Positions 52,104 through 60,260 of a stretch of 64,000 nucleotides of DNA are shown here, piece by piece; within the stretch, counting starts at the first letter, position 1; each line of letters begins with the position of its first letter. Source of the DNA: Polaromonas sp. (GTDB lineage Bacteria > Pseudomonadota > Gammaproteobacteria > Burkholderiales > Burkholderiaceae_C); the NCBI RefSeq assembly GCF_029945925.1, contig NZ_JAQSDN010000039.1:124001-188000 (forward strand). The letters run 5' to 3'. The notes beneath the pieces are model-generated. The model was given only the letters and a program-made list of their open reading frames with translations. It searched no databases and had not been told where the DNA came from. The position numbers were made by a program, and so were the translations under genes.

Positions 52104-53205
52104 GGGGTGTTTCCTCGGTTTTTGTGGTGATGGAAGGACGGAGGGCGTCGTGCCGCTCCTGCTTGGGCAGGGCGGCCAGCCGCCTGACCGCATCATAAAA
52201 CCGCGGCCAGTTGCTGCCTTCGCGCGCAAACAGCGCCTCGAAGCCCGGCACCAGTTCATCATAGGCGGCCAGCGCGCCCAGCGAGGCGTTGTTGGTGCGG
52301 GCCACCCAGGGGTCGTAACCGGAGTAGCCGTCCCAGCCGGCCTTGAGGGCGGCGTAACGCGTGTGGAAGGTCTGCATTGCTACACTTTTCATAGCTGCCT
52401 GCGCACGGCGGTCGGGGGCTGGGGCCGTTTTTGGCTCATAAATTTCGCTGAGCTCGCGGCGCAGCCCCAGCGTCAGCGTGCGAAACTGCTGGCGGCGCTC
52501 GCTGTACAGCGCGTACTCCTTGCGGACGGCGGCGCTGCCGTGGGTGTCCAGCCAGCGTGCGCTGCCCAGGCGTTCCACGGCGGTGGCAAAGGATTCGTTG
52601 AAGTCCATGTCGCCGGCGGCATACACCACCTGATGCGCCAGCTCATGAAAGATCAGCCGCGCCAGTTCGCCCTCGGGGTAGCCGATGAAGGTGCTGAGCA
52701 GCGGGTCGCCGCCGGCCCAGTTCATCCAGCCCAGGGTGGAGTAGGCCGGCACGCCGTAAACGCTGACTTCCAGCCCCTGCGCGCTGAGCTTGTCGGCTTC
52801 GGCGCGCGCCTGGGCCTCGTCAAAATAACCCTTGTAGCCCACGCAGCCGGTGACCGGAAAACACCAGGTCTGCAGGGTCAGTGAAAACTCCGGCGCGGCC
52901 GACACATTCCAGACCACGGCCTTGCGCCGCAGGTCGGCGTAGCGCTGGTAGCTGGCGTTGTCGGGCAGCTTCAGTTCGTTCACCGCAAAGCGGCGGATCT
53001 GCTGGGTCAGGGCCAGCCTGGCCTTGAGTTTGTCGGGGGTGTCGCTGTCCTGCAGCCAGTCATCAATCGGCCGGGCGGCATTCATCAGCTGCAGATGGCC
53101 GCTGACCGACTGCCAGTAATAACCGAGGCTGGCGCAACCGGACAGGCCCAGCAGGACGCCCGCAAGCAGGGCCGCTGTTTTGGGGGAGCACCGGAAGGAG
53201 GGCAT
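52096..53205 (-). CDS. lipoprotein zinc aminopeptidase (COG4324 type)
   Basis: Predicted outer- or inner-membrane lipoprotein of 369 residues with a lipobox LSGC at Cys24. The zinc motif HExxH is at 187-191 (IFHELAHQVVY), with a third ligand likely in NESFATAVE. The family is a proteobacterial predicted aminopeptidase; the substrate is unproven. A ~60-bp repeat copy lies inside the gene at 52376-52440 and encodes TAPAPDRRAQAAMKSVAM, a stretch that may be an insertion relative to homologues. Its 3' end overlaps the next gene by 8 bp. Confidence 0.85.
   Translation of the reverse strand: MPSFRCSPKTAALLAGVLLGLSGCASLGYYWQSVSGHLQLMNAARPIDDWLQDSDTPDKLKARLALTQQIRRFAVNELKLPDNASYQRYADLRRKAVVWNVSAAPEFSLTLQTWCFPVTGCVGYKGYFDEAQARAEADKLSAQGLEVSVYGVPAYSTLGWMNWAGGDPLLSTFIGYPEGELARLIFHELAHQVVYAAGDMDFNESFATAVERLGSARWLDTHGSAAVRKEYALYSERRQQFRTLTLGLRRELSEIYEPKTAPAPDRRAQAAMKSVAMQTFHTRYAALKAGWDGYSGYDPWVARTNNASLGALAAYDELVPGFEALFAREGSNWPRFYDAVRRLAALPKQERHDALRPSITTKTEETPHG
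52376..52440 (+). repeat. in-gene repeat copy in the aminopeptidase gene
   Basis: ATTGCTACACTTTTCATAGC, then TGCCTGCGCACGG, GGGGCTGGGGCC and GTTTTTGGCTCATAA on the plus strand, block for block like the intergenic copies. It lies antisense within the aminopeptidase gene, in frame, with no disruption. Confidence 0.7.
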
Positions 53206-53210
53206 CCAGA

Positions 53211-55325
53211 TCAGAGTGCTGGCGCGGCGTCAAGTTGCACCTCGACCAGGCAGTCGTAGAACACTGGGCCGCGTCCCAGGTCGGTCAGGTGCTGGCTGGT
53301 CAGCTCGTTGACATTGGTGCCGTCCAGGCCGAACTTGCGCCACCAGATGCCCAGGCCGTGCACCACGCCGGCGCGCGCCCGGTCGGACACCCTGGCCTTG
53401 CAGCGGTAGGTGCCGCGCTGGTTGAACACCTTCACCACGCTGCCGGTGCTGATGCCGCGCGCGGCGGCGTCCAGGGCGTTGATCTCCAGCAGCGGTTCGC
53501 CCTCGATGTCGCGCAGGCTTTTGACGTTGACGAAGGTGGAGTTCAGGAAGTTGCGCGCCGGCGGCGAGATCATCGCCAGCGGGTAGCTGGCCGAGGTGCC
53601 GGCCACCTCGTGATTGGGCACATGGTCGGGCAGGCCGTCCAGTCCCTGCGCGGCGAGCCGCTCGCTGAAAAATTCGCATTTGCCCGAAGGGGTCAGAAAG
53701 CGGCCCTCGGCAAACGGCGCGTCGGGGCCGGGCAGCGTGGCAAAACCCTTGTCCAGCAGTTCGTTGAAATCAATCTTGTCGCCGTCCGGGTGGCTGAAGG
53801 CCGTGCGGCACAGGGTTTCGTCGTCATCCGCAAAACACGGGTCGGTAAAACCCATGCGGGCCGCGAGTCCGCGGAAGATCTCGGTGTTGGGCCGGGCCTG
53901 CCCCACGGGGGCGATGGCCGGGCGGTTCAGCAGCACATCGGTGTGGCCGTAGGCGCTGTGCACGTCCCAGTGTTCGAGCTGGGTGGTGGCCGGCAGGATG
54001 AAGTCGGCGTAGTCAGCGGTGTCGGTCTGGAAATGCTCCAGCACCACGGTGAACAGGTCCTCGCGCGCAAAACCCTGCACCACCTTGCCAGACTCCGGGG
54101 CCACCGCCACCGGGTTGCTGTTGTAGACGATCAGCGCCTCGATCTTCGGGCCGAAAGCCGCTGAACTGTCCCGCAGCAGGTCGTCGCCGATGGTGATCAT
54201 GTTGAGCGTGCGCGGCTGCCGGCCGGCACGCAACTCGGGCCGCTGCAGCGCGGCCTGGTTGACCGGGAACATGCCCGAGCTCGACAGCAGCATGCCGCCG
54301 CCGCGGTGCCGCCAGGCCCCGGTCAGCGCGGGCAGGCAGGCCACCGCGCGTGTGGCGTTGCCGCCGCCGCGCGCGCGCTGCATGCCGTAGTTCAGGCGGA
54401 TCGCCGCCGGTTGCCCGTTCGCGCCGCACTCGCCGTAGTCGCGCGCCAGAGACCGGACCTGCTCCGCAGGCACACCGCAGACCTGCGCCACGCGCCCCGG
54501 ATTCCATAGCAGTGCACGCTCGCGCAGCAAGGGCCAGCCGATGGTATGGCTTTCAATGTAGGCGTGGTCCAGCCAGTCGTGGACGATCAGTTCATGCATG
54601 ATGCCCAGTGCCAGTGCGGCGTCGGTGCCGGGCTGCAGGGCAATGTGTTCGTGGCACTTTTCAGCGGTTTCGGTCTTGCGCGGATCGATGCAGATGATTT
54701 TGGCGCCCTGGCGCTTGGCCTCCTGCACGTAACGCCAGAAGTGCAGGTTGCTGGCGATCGAGTTGCTGCCCCAGATGAGGATCAACCTGGCTTCGGCAAA
54801 AAACTGAACCTTCATGCCGGCCTTGCGCCCCAGCGTTTGCGTCAGGCCCTCGCCGCCGGCGGCCGAACAGATGGTGCGCTCCAGCAGAGAGGCGCCCAGC
54901 TTGTTGAAAAAGCGCGCCGCCATGCTTTCACTCTGCACCAGGCCCATGGTGCCGGCGTAGCTGTAGGGCGCGATGGCTTCGGGGTTGCGCGCGGCGATCG
55001 CCTGCAGGCGGGTCGTGATCTCACCGAGCGCGTTGTCCCAGCTGACAGGCTCGAACTGTCCCGAACCCTTGGGCCCCACCCGCTTGAGCGGCTGCAGGAT
55101 GCGTTCCGGGTGGTAGCTGCGCTCGGTGTAGCGCGAGACCTTGGTGCAGAGCACGCCGCCGGTTTGGGGGTGGTCGGGATTGCCCTGGACCTTGATGGCC
55201 ACGCCACCCTCCACCGTGGTGAGCAGGGCACAGGTGTCCGGGCAGTCATGCGGGCAGGCGCCCCGCACCTTGATGGCGTCCTGCACGGGGTTGGCACTAG
55301 GGGAGATGCTGATGGAGGCGGGCAT
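53211..55325 (-). CDS. molybdopterin oxidoreductase (DMSO reductase family, single subunit)
   Basis: Cytoplasmic Mo-bis-MGD enzyme of 704 residues with an N-terminal 4Fe-4S cluster: Cys24, Cys28, Cys32 and Cys60 (CPHDCPDTC...LCTK). No Tat signal. Mo-cofactor blocks follow: ERTICSAAGGEG (possible Mo-ligand region), LILIWGSNSIASNLHFW, IDPRKTET, QPGTDAALALG, and C-terminal MISPPARNFLNSTF, VKVFNQRG. No partner subunit is adjacent. Close relatives are annotated as formate dehydrogenase-like or thiosulfate/polysulfide-type reductases without proof. The gene follows the aminopeptidase cluster on the same strand, 5 bp upstream of it, so the four may be one operon. Confidence 0.85.
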   Translation of the reverse strand: MPASISISPSANPVQDAIKVRGACPHDCPDTCALLTTVEGGVAIKVQGNPDHPQTGGVLCTKVSRYTERSYHPERILQPLKRVGPKGSGQFEPVSWDNALGEITTRLQAIAARNPEAIAPYSYAGTMGLVQSESMAARFFNKLGASLLERTICSAAGGEGLTQTLGRKAGMKVQFFAEARLILIWGSNSIASNLHFWRYVQEAKRQGAKIICIDPRKTETAEKCHEHIALQPGTDAALALGIMHELIVHDWLDHAYIESHTIGWPLLRERALLWNPGRVAQVCGVPAEQVRSLARDYGECGANGQPAAIRLNYGMQRARGGGNATRAVACLPALTGAWRHRGGGMLLSSSGMFPVNQAALQRPELRAGRQPRTLNMITIGDDLLRDSSAAFGPKIEALIVYNSNPVAVAPESGKVVQGFAREDLFTVVLEHFQTDTADYADFILPATTQLEHWDVHSAYGHTDVLLNRPAIAPVGQARPNTEIFRGLAARMGFTDPCFADDDETLCRTAFSHPDGDKIDFNELLDKGFATLPGPDAPFAEGRFLTPSGKCEFFSERLAAQGLDGLPDHVPNHEVAGTSASYPLAMISPPARNFLNSTFVNVKSLRDIEGEPLLEINALDAAARGISTGSVVKVFNQRGTYRCKARVSDRARAGVVHGLGIWWRKFGLDGTNVNELTSQHLTDLGRGPVFYDCLVEVQLDAAPAL

Positions 55326-55436
55326 AAATAGAACTGGATTTTCTTACAAGGAACCGTTCCCGGCTGCGAATCAGAGGCTGAGCGTTTTTTGCTCGTGCCC
55401 GAGTAGCGCGTCTAAAGACTCTCAGCCTCTCAGTCA

Positions 55437-55690
55437 GGGCAAACATCACGAAAAATTACAGACTCTGGGGCAAGCCCTCATCGTAGCCGCCTTGCTGCTG
55501 ACAGGCACAGCGGGGCGCAGCCAGGACGGCGTGAGCAAGACCGGCATGGTGCCCGGCCAGCCGCTGGCGCTGACCGGCCCGGGCTCCTCGCTGGCCCAGC
55601 CTTTCACCAGGGCGCGAAGTTGTACTTCGACAGCGCGAACGCGGCCGGCGGCATCAACGGCCGTCAGGGGCCACTTCGCGGACGACCGCG
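55437..55690 (+). pseudogene. decayed LivK-type substrate-binding protein gene
   Basis: A relic of a gene like the intact one at 55911. In one frame it keeps a signal-peptide-like LIVAALLLTGTAGRSQ and GQPLALTGPGSSLAQPF. After a frame change it continues FHQGAKLYFDSANAAGGINGRQ, aligned to GQSAAFTGPAAQLGIQFYQG and AKVYFDQVNAQGG of the intact neighbour. The start codon and everything after about 80 residues are gone. The gap from 55326 to 55436 shows nothing else. Confidence 0.7.
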
Positions 55691-55910
55691 TGGGTTCCCG
55701 GCTGGTCGGGCTCGGTTTGATCGATTCGCAGGGGCGGGTGCGCGAACAGTGGGGGCCCCGCGACAGAGTCTGACAAATTGCTGACAAAAAATAGCGGGTT
55801 TACCTTTTATAGGGTTAATTCTTAAAACTAAAGTAGTGTGTTTTCGAAAGAAGGCCGATGGCCTGGCCGGGCGGCTGATTCGCTGGCCCATCTTTGACGA
55901 GAATGTCAGC

Positions 55911-57044
55911 ATGCTTATTTCTCGCAGAAAACTCTCCCTCACTGCCGGCGCCGCCATGCTGGCCGGTTTCAACATTGCCCGGGCCCAGTCCGACAGCAAG
56001 ATCATCCTCGGTCAGTCGGCCGCCTTTACCGGTCCTGCTGCGCAACTGGGCATCCAGTTTTACCAGGGTGCCAAGGTTTATTTTGACCAGGTCAACGCCC
56101 AGGGCGGCGTGGGCAAGCGCCAGATTGAAATCCGCAACCTGGACGATGGTTACGAGCCGGACCGCTGCGCCGAGAACACCCGCAAGCTGATTGCCGACGA
56201 CGTGTTTGCGCTGTTTGGCTACATCGGTACCCCGACCAGCCTGGTGGCCCTGCCGCTGGCGACCAGGGACAAGGTGCCTTTTATTGCCCCATTCACCGGC
56301 GCCATGGGCCTGCGCGAGCCGTTCAACAAATACGCCTTTCACGTGCGCGCTTCGTACAACGACGAAACCGGCCTGATCGTCAAGCAGCTGACCAGCCTGG
56401 GACTGAAAAAAATCGCGGTGTTCTACCAGAACGACGCCTACGGCAAGGCCGGTCTGGACGGCGTGACGCTGGCCCTGAACGGCCTGGGGCTCAAGACGGT
56501 GGCGCAGGCCACGGTGGAGCGCAATTCCGTCGATGTGGCCAAGGCGGTCCAGACCCTGGTCGCCGCGGCCCCCGATGCCGTGGTGCAGATCAGCGCCTAC
56601 AAATCCTGTGCCGCCTTCATACGCGCTGCGCGCAAGGCCGGGTACGGCGGCACGTTCTACAACGTGTCTTTTGTCGGTACGCAGGCGCTGGCCGACGAGC
56701 TGGGCAAGGACGGTGCGGGCGTGGTGGTGTCCCAGGTCATGCCTTCACCCTACAACGCGGCGCGCCCGATTGCGCGCGAGTTTGCCGATGCCGTCAAGGC
56801 CGCCGGCAAGGATGCCCAGGTCAACTTCTCCAGCATGGAAGGGTATGTGGCCGCCAAACTGTTTGTCGAGGGCCTCAAGCGCGCCAGCGGCAAGCTCAGC
56901 CGCGAGTCACTGATCGCCGGCCTGGAGGGCATAGGCAGCCAGTCGCTGGGTGGTTTTTCCGTGTCCTTCTCGCCGACCGACCATGTGGCCTCGAGCTTTG
57001 TGGAGTTGTCCATGCTGACCGGCGACGGGCGCGTGAGAACCTGA
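55911..57044 (+). CDS. LivK-type ABC transporter substrate-binding protein
   Basis: Periplasmic binding protein of 377 residues (leucine/isoleucine/valine-binding family). An N-terminal export signal (MLISRRKLSLTAGAAMLAGFNIARAQ, twin arginine) precedes the fold: IILGQSAAFTGPAAQLG, YFDQVNAQGGVGKRQIE, LDDGYEPDRCAENTRKL, GYIGTPTSLVALPLA. The start is ATG 55911, after GAGA. No permease or ATPase is next to it; it may serve a transporter elsewhere, possibly livM'-livG-livF at the window start, though that is far away. A decayed paralogue lies directly upstream, which suggests tandem duplication and loss. Confidence 0.9.
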   Translation: MLISRRKLSLTAGAAMLAGFNIARAQSDSKIILGQSAAFTGPAAQLGIQFYQGAKVYFDQVNAQGGVGKRQIEIRNLDDGYEPDRCAENTRKLIADDVFALFGYIGTPTSLVALPLATRDKVPFIAPFTGAMGLREPFNKYAFHVRASYNDETGLIVKQLTSLGLKKIAVFYQNDAYGKAGLDGVTLALNGLGLKTVAQATVERNSVDVAKAVQTLVAAAPDAVVQISAYKSCAAFIRAARKAGYGGTFYNVSFVGTQALADELGKDGAGVVVSQVMPSPYNAARPIAREFADAVKAAGKDAQVNFSSMEGYVAAKLFVEGLKRASGKLSRESLIAGLEGIGSQSLGGFSVSFSPTDHVASSFVELSMLTGDGRVRT

Positions 57045-57128
57045 CTCCCCCCCGAAGCGGCCTACGGCCACGTCCCCCTCTGGGGCGCGCCACCAGCGGC
57101 CCGGCCCTTCGACAGGCTCGGGACAGGC
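57045..57128 (+). repeat. intergenic repeat pair after the binding-protein gene
   Basis: TCCCCCCCGAAGCGGCC with CCCCCTCTGGGGCGCGCC (related to the element at 22668), then CCCTTCGACAGGCTCGGGAC (57105-57128), a diverged copy of the TTCGACAGGCTC family. It fills most of the 124-bp gap before the convergent end of argE. Confidence 0.5.
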
Positions 57129-57168
57129 CAAGGCCGGTTCCGCGGTGGCCTGCGCGAAAGCCCGCCTC

Positions 57169-58356
57169 CTAGCGAAGCTCGCTCGTGGCCGCCAGGCCTT
57201 GCAGGAAGGCCTCGCAGCGTGCGAGCTGTTCCAGGCTGACAAACTCGTCGGGCTGGTGCGCCTGCGTGATGCTGCCCGGTCCGCAGACCACGGTGGAAAT
57301 GCCGGAGTTCTTGAAGATGCCGGCCTCGGTGCCGAACGCCACCTGCGTGGTGCGCGCCTCGCCGCTCAGGCGCTGCGCCAGCCGCGTCACCGCGTCAGTG
57401 GCGGAACCCAGAAAACTCGGAACTTCGCAAATCGTCTCGAAGCTGAAGCCGGCTTCGGGCGCTATCTTTTTCATAGCTGGTTCCGCTTGCCGGGCGTAGG
57501 CCAGCACCTCTTTTTGCATCGCGGCCGCGTCGGCCGTGGGCAGGTCCCGGAATTCGTAGCGGAACTCGGCATCACGCGGCACCACATTGTCGGCAATGCC
57601 GCCATGGAACTGGCCGACGCTGGCGGTGCTGAACGGCACATCGAAACCCTCGTAGCGCGGCTCGTCGCGCTCGAACCCTTCGGCCATGTCGCGCAGCTTG
57701 CCCACCACCCGCGCGGCCATCTCGATGGCGTTGACCGATTGCGGCGTCAGCGACGAATGGGCTTCCTTGCCGCGCACGCAGCACCGGTAGCGGTAGACGC
57801 CCTTGTGGGCGATAGCCGGCACCATGCTGGTGGGCTCGCCCACGATGCAGGCCAGCGGTGCGATGCCGGCGTCTTTCATGTCGGCCACCAGCTCACGAAC
57901 GCCAAAACAGCCGACCTCTTCGTCGTAGCTGAGTGCCAGGTGAATCGCAAAAGGCGCGGGGCTGTTCAAAAAGGCGTCTGCCTGGGCCAGCGCCAGCGCG
58001 ATGAAACTTTTCATGTCGGCGCTGCCGCGCCCGTAAAGCTTGCCATCGCGGACCAGGGCCGACAGCGGGTCGACCGACCAGTCCTGCCCGTCCCAGGGCA
58101 CGGTGTCGGTGTGGCCCGACAGGATCACTCCGGCAGGTTTGCCTTCCCCCAGCGTGGCAAACAGGTTGGCCTTGGTTTTATCTGCGTTCCAGGTGATGCG
58201 GCTGTCCACGCCGGACTTTTTCAGCGTGTCGCGCACGAAATGGATCAGCTCCAGGTTGGAGTTGCGGCTGACGGTGTTCATGCGCACCAGCGTTTGTGCG
58301 AGCGCCAAGGCCGCAGCGGACAGGCCGGAAGGGGACAGGGAGTTTGGGAGAGTCAT
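57169..58356 (-). CDS. argE: acetylornithine deacetylase
   Basis: M20 zinc deacetylase of 395 residues, the normal ArgE length, converting N-acetylornithine to ornithine. Metal-site motifs: LSGHTDTVPW, LYGRGSADMKSF, SYDEEVGCFGVREL, the GEPTSM block and C-terminal TQAHQPDEFVS. ArgE-type features such as GVYRYRCCVRGKEAHSS and FGTEAGIFKNSGI support the name over other M20 enzymes. It is a single gene; other arg genes are not nearby. A repeat copy (57460-57518) is embedded in frame and encodes AEPAMKKIAPEAG. Confidence 0.9.
   Translation of the reverse strand: MTLPNSLSPSGLSAAALALAQTLVRMNTVSRNSNLELIHFVRDTLKKSGVDSRITWNADKTKANLFATLGEGKPAGVILSGHTDTVPWDGQDWSVDPLSALVRDGKLYGRGSADMKSFIALALAQADAFLNSPAPFAIHLALSYDEEVGCFGVRELVADMKDAGIAPLACIVGEPTSMVPAIAHKGVYRYRCCVRGKEAHSSLTPQSVNAIEMAARVVGKLRDMAEGFERDEPRYEGFDVPFSTASVGQFHGGIADNVVPRDAEFRYEFRDLPTADAAAMQKEVLAYARQAEPAMKKIAPEAGFSFETICEVPSFLGSATDAVTRLAQRLSGEARTTQVAFGTEAGIFKNSGISTVVCGPGSITQAHQPDEFVSLEQLARCEAFLQGLAATSELR
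57460..57518 (+). repeat. in-gene repeat copy in argE
   Basis: CGCTATCTTTTTCATAGCTG on the plus strand, then GTTCCGCTTGCC, GGCGTAGGCCAGCACC and TCTTTTTGCAT. The block order matches the intergenic repeats. The element lies antisense in argE, in frame, in the region linking the dimerisation and catalytic domains. Confidence 0.65.
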
Positions 58357-58470
58357 GCCTGATTCTGGCCCAATTGCGTCCGCTGCGGGGGCGGTTATGC
58401 TTGAACCCGACCGCGCGCACGTGGTCTATGCTTGCCCCGCCCGACCGCCCCAACCGACTTTCTTCCGCCC

Positions 58471-59325
58471 ATGCGTTTATTGTTCCGCCTCGTCACCTTG
58501 ATGCGCCCCCACCAATGGCTGAAAAACGCCTTTGTGTTTGCCGGGCTGGTGTTCAGCGAGACCTGGGGCAACGGCCCGTTGGCGCTGGCCGTGCTCAAGG
58601 CCTTTGCCGCGTTCTGCTGTTTTTCGAGCATGGTCTACATCCTCAATGACTGGCTGGACCGCGCCAGCGATGGCCGCCATCCGGTCAAGCGCCACCGGCC
58701 GCTGGCCAGCGGCGCCGTGTTGCCCGCGATGGCGCTGGTGCTGGCTGCGCTGCTGCTGGCCGCGGGACTGGCGTTTGCCGCCGGCAACGGCGCCTTGCTG
58801 GCGCTGCTTGGCATCTACGTTGCGCTGAACCTGGCCTATTCCTGGCGGCTCAAACATGTGCCCGTGGTCGATGTGTCCATCATTGCCTCGGGCTTCATGC
58901 TCAGGCTGCTGGCCGGCACCCTGGCGGTGGGGATTCCACCTTCGCGCTGGATGCTGCTGGCCGGCCTGTTCGTGGCCCTGTTCCTGGGATTTTCAAAACG
59001 CAAGGCCGAAACCTTTCACGACGAGGCCGCCAAGCGCGCCGTGCTCGATCACTACCCGCCGGCCCTGCTGGACATGTTCATGGCCGTGACCATGACGGCC
59101 AGCCTCATGACCTATGGCCTCTTTGCCACCAGCGCCGAAGCGCAGCTGCAGCACGGCAACCGGCTGGTCTACAGCGTGCCCATCGTCGTTTTTGCCATGT
59201 TGCGGTACGCCTACCAGGTGCACAGGGGGCGTGGCGAGGACGTGTCGCGCGACCTGGTGCGCGACCCCTGGATTCTGGCGGCGCTGGCAGCCTGGCTGCT
59301 GGTGTTTCTGGGGCGCCGCTTTTGA
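58471..59325 (+). CDS. UbiA-family prenyltransferase, decaprenyl-phosphate phosphoribosyltransferase-like
   Basis: Polytopic enzyme of 284 residues with about eight helices. MRPHQWLKNAFVFAGLVFSE at the start and the Asp-rich site NDWLDRASDGRHPVKRHRP (Asn59-Asp60-xx-Asp63-xxx-Asp67) are signatures of the DPPR-synthase branch of UbiA, which moves phosphoribose from PRPP to polyprenyl phosphate. The second Asp region is GFSKRKAETFHDEA. The frame opens earlier, at a TTG (58432), but ATG 58471 gives the canonical N-terminus. It is the first gene of a tight four-gene operon for envelope glycosylation. Confidence 0.85.
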   Translation: MRLLFRLVTLMRPHQWLKNAFVFAGLVFSETWGNGPLALAVLKAFAAFCCFSSMVYILNDWLDRASDGRHPVKRHRPLASGAVLPAMALVLAALLLAAGLAFAAGNGALLALLGIYVALNLAYSWRLKHVPVVDVSIIASGFMLRLLAGTLAVGIPPSRWMLLAGLFVALFLGFSKRKAETFHDEAAKRAVLDHYPPALLDMFMAVTMTASLMTYGLFATSAEAQLQHGNRLVYSVPIVVFAMLRYAYQVHRGRGEDVSRDLVRDPWILAALAAWLLVFLGRRF

Positions 59326-60248
59326 TGCCGCCGGCCCGGCCGGCACCACGCCTGCCGCTCAAGCCGCTGCTGCTGGTTCTGGGCATGGCCGCCACGGCGT
59401 ATGCGGTGGCGCTGGCCGTTTTCGGCGAAGGCAGCGCCCTGGCGACCCTGCAGCGGCTGGGGTCGCTCGCGGGCTTGCAAGCGGCCGCCCTGTGCCTGTT
59501 GAACTACCTGCTGCGCGGCCTGCGCTGGCGGATGTGGATGGCCCACTACGGGCGTGTGCTTGGTCTCGCGGAGGGTCTGCGCCTGTACCTGGCGGGTTAC
59601 ACCTTCACGCCGACGCCCGGCAACATCGGCGAGGCGGCGCGTGGTCTGATGCTGGCGCGCCGTCCGCTGAGTGCGGCGCAAAGCCTGGCGGTTTTCGGTG
59701 CGGAACGCCTGGCCGACCTGCTGTGCCTGCTGCTGATGTGTCTGCCGGTGGCCTGGTGGCTGGCGGCGCTGGGCGGTCCCGTGGCTTACCGCCTGGCGCT
59801 GGGCAGCGGCGTTGCCGCGCTCGCCCTGCTGGTGTTTCTTTTCGCGTTCCGGCGGCGCCTGTTGCTGCGGCTGTCCTGGCTGCATGATGCCTGGCAGTGC
59901 CTGGCGACCCGTCCGGCTGTCTGGCTGGCGCTGACCGGGGTAGCCTGGGCCGCGCAGGGCCTGGCCGTCTGGCTGCTGTGCCGCGAGGCGGGCCTGTCCA
60001 TTGGCATGCTGCAGGCCGCCGGTTTTTACGCCGTCGCCATGGTGGGCGGCGCGCTTTCCCTGTTGCCGGCGGGCCTGGGCGGCATGGAGGCGCTGCTGAC
60101 CGGCCTGCTGGTGCTCCACGGCGCCGGCGCGGCGCAGGCGCTGGGCATCACCGTGCTGGTCCGGGTGCTGACCCTGTGGCTGGCCGTGGCCATCGGTGCG
60201 CTGGCGCTGGTCTATAGTGCCGCCATTCGCGACATCAGTTTCAAATAA
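59325..60248 (+). CDS. flippase-like membrane protein (UPF0104/LPG synthase TM family)
   Basis: Membrane protein of 307 residues with eight or so helices. The N-terminal SLAGLQAAALCLLNYLLRGLRWRMWM, GYTFTPTPGNIGEAARGLMLAR and C-terminal SLLPAGLGGMEALLTGLLVLHG match the lysylphosphatidylglycerol-synthase TM / flippase-like family (PF03706). ATG 59325 overlaps the previous stop (TGATG). Between a polyprenyl-phosphate sugar enzyme and a GT39 gene it could transfer the lipid-linked sugar across the membrane. That function is inferred. Confidence 0.85.
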   Translation: MPPARPAPRLPLKPLLLVLGMAATAYAVALAVFGEGSALATLQRLGSLAGLQAAALCLLNYLLRGLRWRMWMAHYGRVLGLAEGLRLYLAGYTFTPTPGNIGEAARGLMLARRPLSAAQSLAVFGAERLADLLCLLLMCLPVAWWLAALGGPVAYRLALGSGVAALALLVFLFAFRRRLLLRLSWLHDAWQCLATRPAVWLALTGVAWAAQGLAVWLLCREAGLSIGMLQAAGFYAVAMVGGALSLLPAGLGGMEALLTGLLVLHGAGAAQALGITVLVRVLTLWLAVAIGALALVYSAAIRDISFK

Positions 60249-60260
60249 TTCTTCCTGCCC

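Noticed and set aside
55141-55773. 210-codon plus-strand frame before the LivK-type gene
   Set aside because: Its first part is antisense to the molybdoenzyme gene and its second part is the binding-protein relic in mixed frames; not a functional gene.
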